This document shows, piece by piece, positions 62,230 to 64,000 of a DNA stretch of 64,000 nucleotides. A model generated the notes under the pieces. It did no database searches. It was not told where the DNA came from and worked only from the letters and a program-made list of their open reading frames with translations. The translations under genes were made by a program, and so were the position numbers. This DNA is from Neoconidiobolus thromboides FSU 785. Its lineage: Eukaryota; Entomophthoromycota; Entomophthoromycetes; Entomophthorales; Neoconidiobolaceae. How positions within the stretch are numbered: position 1 is the stretch's first letter; each line of letters opens with the position of its first letter. The stretch covers positions 25,153 to 89,152 of the forward strand of contig MU626341.1 of the NCBI GenBank assembly GCA_025603075.1. The letters are read 5' to 3'.

Positions 62230-63606
62230 GAAGCAATTTTTTTAAACATATTCTATCCTTTTCCTTTTTGAGGTTATTTTTTCTCCTAAACTCTGTGCAA
62301 TATTTTTTTTACCTATAACACCTACGCAATGTAAATATTAGTCTTTTTGTATTCTCTAAGTATAGTCTACGTTGTAATAATACAAGGCTATTTGATATTA
62401 ATATTTTATTAATTATGAGTAACAATAAATGAGTGTCATATTTAGATGTTCAAGTAGTATTAGCTACTATCTTGTTTTAATTAGCTTGGCTATTTTATCA
62501 ATTTAAATTTAGGCTCATTCTTGTTTATATATTTTTTATATTTATGAAAGGTAAGAAACTCAAAATATTTTGTTTGTAAGTATAAAATATAAGATAAAAA
62601 TGAGAACAAGATAAAATAGTAAGTGGTTATGTTAGAAATGTGGAAATATTATTCAACCATATTAAGATTGGCAAGAATTCAAATTTCAGAGTAACGTCTC
62701 TTGACTTCAACAGTATATAGGGATGTATTTTTGTGTTTAAGAATTTTACTAACAAATTTTCTGCTTAAATAGTGCTTAAAAAATGGAAAAAACAATGAAG
62801 TTAAAAAAAACACTCCCGTATGTTTAGAAGGTAAGTATCCTAATTTGTAATGCTAAATCTAGACGTGAAGTATTCAAGCTAAAATAGAGGATAATAATGA
62901 ATTATTAGCAGTCAATTTTTATAATAAGATACTTATATATGATTAAATAACTCTTACTTGTTTCCTTGTTTCTCTCCAGCTTATCTGGAACTTTCAAGTA
63001 TAAATCTTAACTTTTATACATGAAAGATCGTTTTTATTAGTTCATCTTTATGGATGAATTGTCTCGGATATGCCGCCAGATCTTTATTAACTAAATCATT
63101 TGCTCTCTTTATCCACTCTTATATTTAAAATGAATGATAGTGTTACGAAAAGAATTATTTACAATTGGTGCCGTTTTAAATTTTAGAAACTAATTAACCA
63201 ACACGACTACTAAATTTCAAATGTGCGCTAGCAAACTATGAATTATATAACCAACTATTTGTAATATCATATTTACTTGAAACTTATTGATTTTGTTTTT
63301 ATTTTAGAATGAACAGTTAGCTACCATATATCCAGACTTGAATAATGTACTAGTTAACTAATTTTTAAATTTAAAAAAATAGCAAAAAAGGACAATTGAT
63401 AAAAAAATATCTGTTTATATTGTATATGTACTATTCTCTATTAAAGTGAGTAGATGAATGGTATTTTTCTAGGTTTATAAAAAATTCTACCTTTATTAAA
63501 CAATTTTTCCTGATATTATGATTTTAAAGCAATGGGAAGTAATATTGTATATGTTAAAGTGTAATTCTTAATAAATATGGTTTATTACTCATACATCATC
63601 ATCATG
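62230..63606. other. Intergenic
   Basis: 1.4 kb between protein D and the ABC transporter end. One short-element copy lies at 62718-62818; otherwise AT-rich with no gene seen. Confidence 0.5.
62718..62818 (+). mobile_element. Short TIR element copy 29
   Basis: 101 bp, TAGGGATGTATTTTTGTG to ACACTCCCG, core CTGCTTAAATAGTGCTT, TA on both sides. Confidence 0.9.
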
Positions 63607-64000
63607 CTAATGGTTATTCCAAAGCTTATAGTACTCCCCTTTAAGCTTTAAAAGATCGTCATGTGTGCCTCGTTCATGGATTTTACCATCCTTCAAACTA
63701 GATCCTATTTTAGTCATGCTTATCAAATTAAAGTAATTTAGTTACCATATAATACAATCAGCATGTTTTATGGTTGTCAGTCTATGTGCAATAATGACCA
63801 TAGTTTTCTTTTCTCTTGAGAGATTCTTTAAAGCTTTTTGCAAAAGGTTCTCTGTGATACTAAAATAATAAGGTTAACTAAGAAATTAAAGATCTTATGT
63901 TAGTTACTTATCCAATGATGAAGTAGCTTCATCAAGTATAATAACTGGTGAATCTTTTAAAAATACTCGGGCTAATAAAAGTCAATTACTATAATTTAAG
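63607..64000 (-). CDS. ABC transporter, C-terminal end of ATP-binding domain (partial)
   Basis: The gene enters from the right edge, and only its 3' part is here. It reads LLLARVFLKDSPVIILDEAT (just after the signature motif; Walker B), SSLD (D-loop), an intron, then LLQKALKNLSREKKTMVIIA and HRLTTIKHADCII (H-loop His). A second intron precedes CLKDGKIHERGTHDDLLKL and a stop at 63607-63609. This is the standard C-terminus of a type IV (ABCB/Atm1/MDR-like) exporter, which uses ATP to pump substrates across a membrane. In the frame of LLLAR the preceding codon is TGA, where the family has Arg or Lys. Either an exon border near 63989 is misread or a C-to-T change has created a stop. Confidence 0.8.

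Overview
The window looks like nuclear DNA from an early-diverging fungus. It is very AT-rich. Genes are split by many short introns (about 42-60 nt, GT..AG, with CTAAC/TGACTAA-like branch sites). The gene set is fungal: Ytm1, Hse1, Kex1, Hem25, Bna4, Ind1, a Zn2Cys6 regulator and p24. Three divergent rhodopsin-like receptors that keep an NP..LHD motif in helix 7 suggest Entomophthoromycotina such as Conidiobolus; this is inference from gene content and composition, not a database match.

Layout. 1-18 kb is gene-poor: a homeodomain regulator, three paralogous seven-helix receptors around a six-exon Zn2Cys6 regulator, a solo LTR and eight copies of a ~100 bp inverted-repeat element. 18-25 kb is compact and housekeeping: p24 cargo receptor, mitochondrial ribosomal protein uL11m, eIF4E, Ytm1 and an Hsp20 protein. 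26-30.5 kb holds a small Ala/Ser-rich secreted protein and decayed frames. 31-44 kb is the densest part: Kex1-like carboxypeptidase, mitochondrial glycine carrier, kynurenine 3-monooxygenase with an odd C-terminal extension, a coiled-coil protein, a JTB-like membrane protein, Ind1 and Hse1 (with an apparent one-base frameshift). 45-63 kb is repeat-rich: four members (three open, one broken) of a family with CENP-B/Tigger-type DNA-binding domains but no transposase catalytic domain, among about twenty copies of the short element, a second solo LTR, an epoxide hydrolase and a tRNA-Gly. The window ends inside an ABC transporter.

The strongest candidate for something undescribed is the 45-63 kb pairing: transposase-derived DNA-binding proteins (HTH domains, Asn/Ser-rich linker, coiled coil, repetitive tail) embedded in the densest cluster of a non-autonomous element with ~100 bp length, inverted ends, a palindromic core and 2-bp direct repeats at its ends. 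That the proteins act on the element is a hypothesis only.

Gene models were joined by hand from splice signals. Every multi-exon model given here with exon coordinates sums to a multiple of three, except Hse1, which is one base short, and the ABC transporter, which is cut by the window edge.
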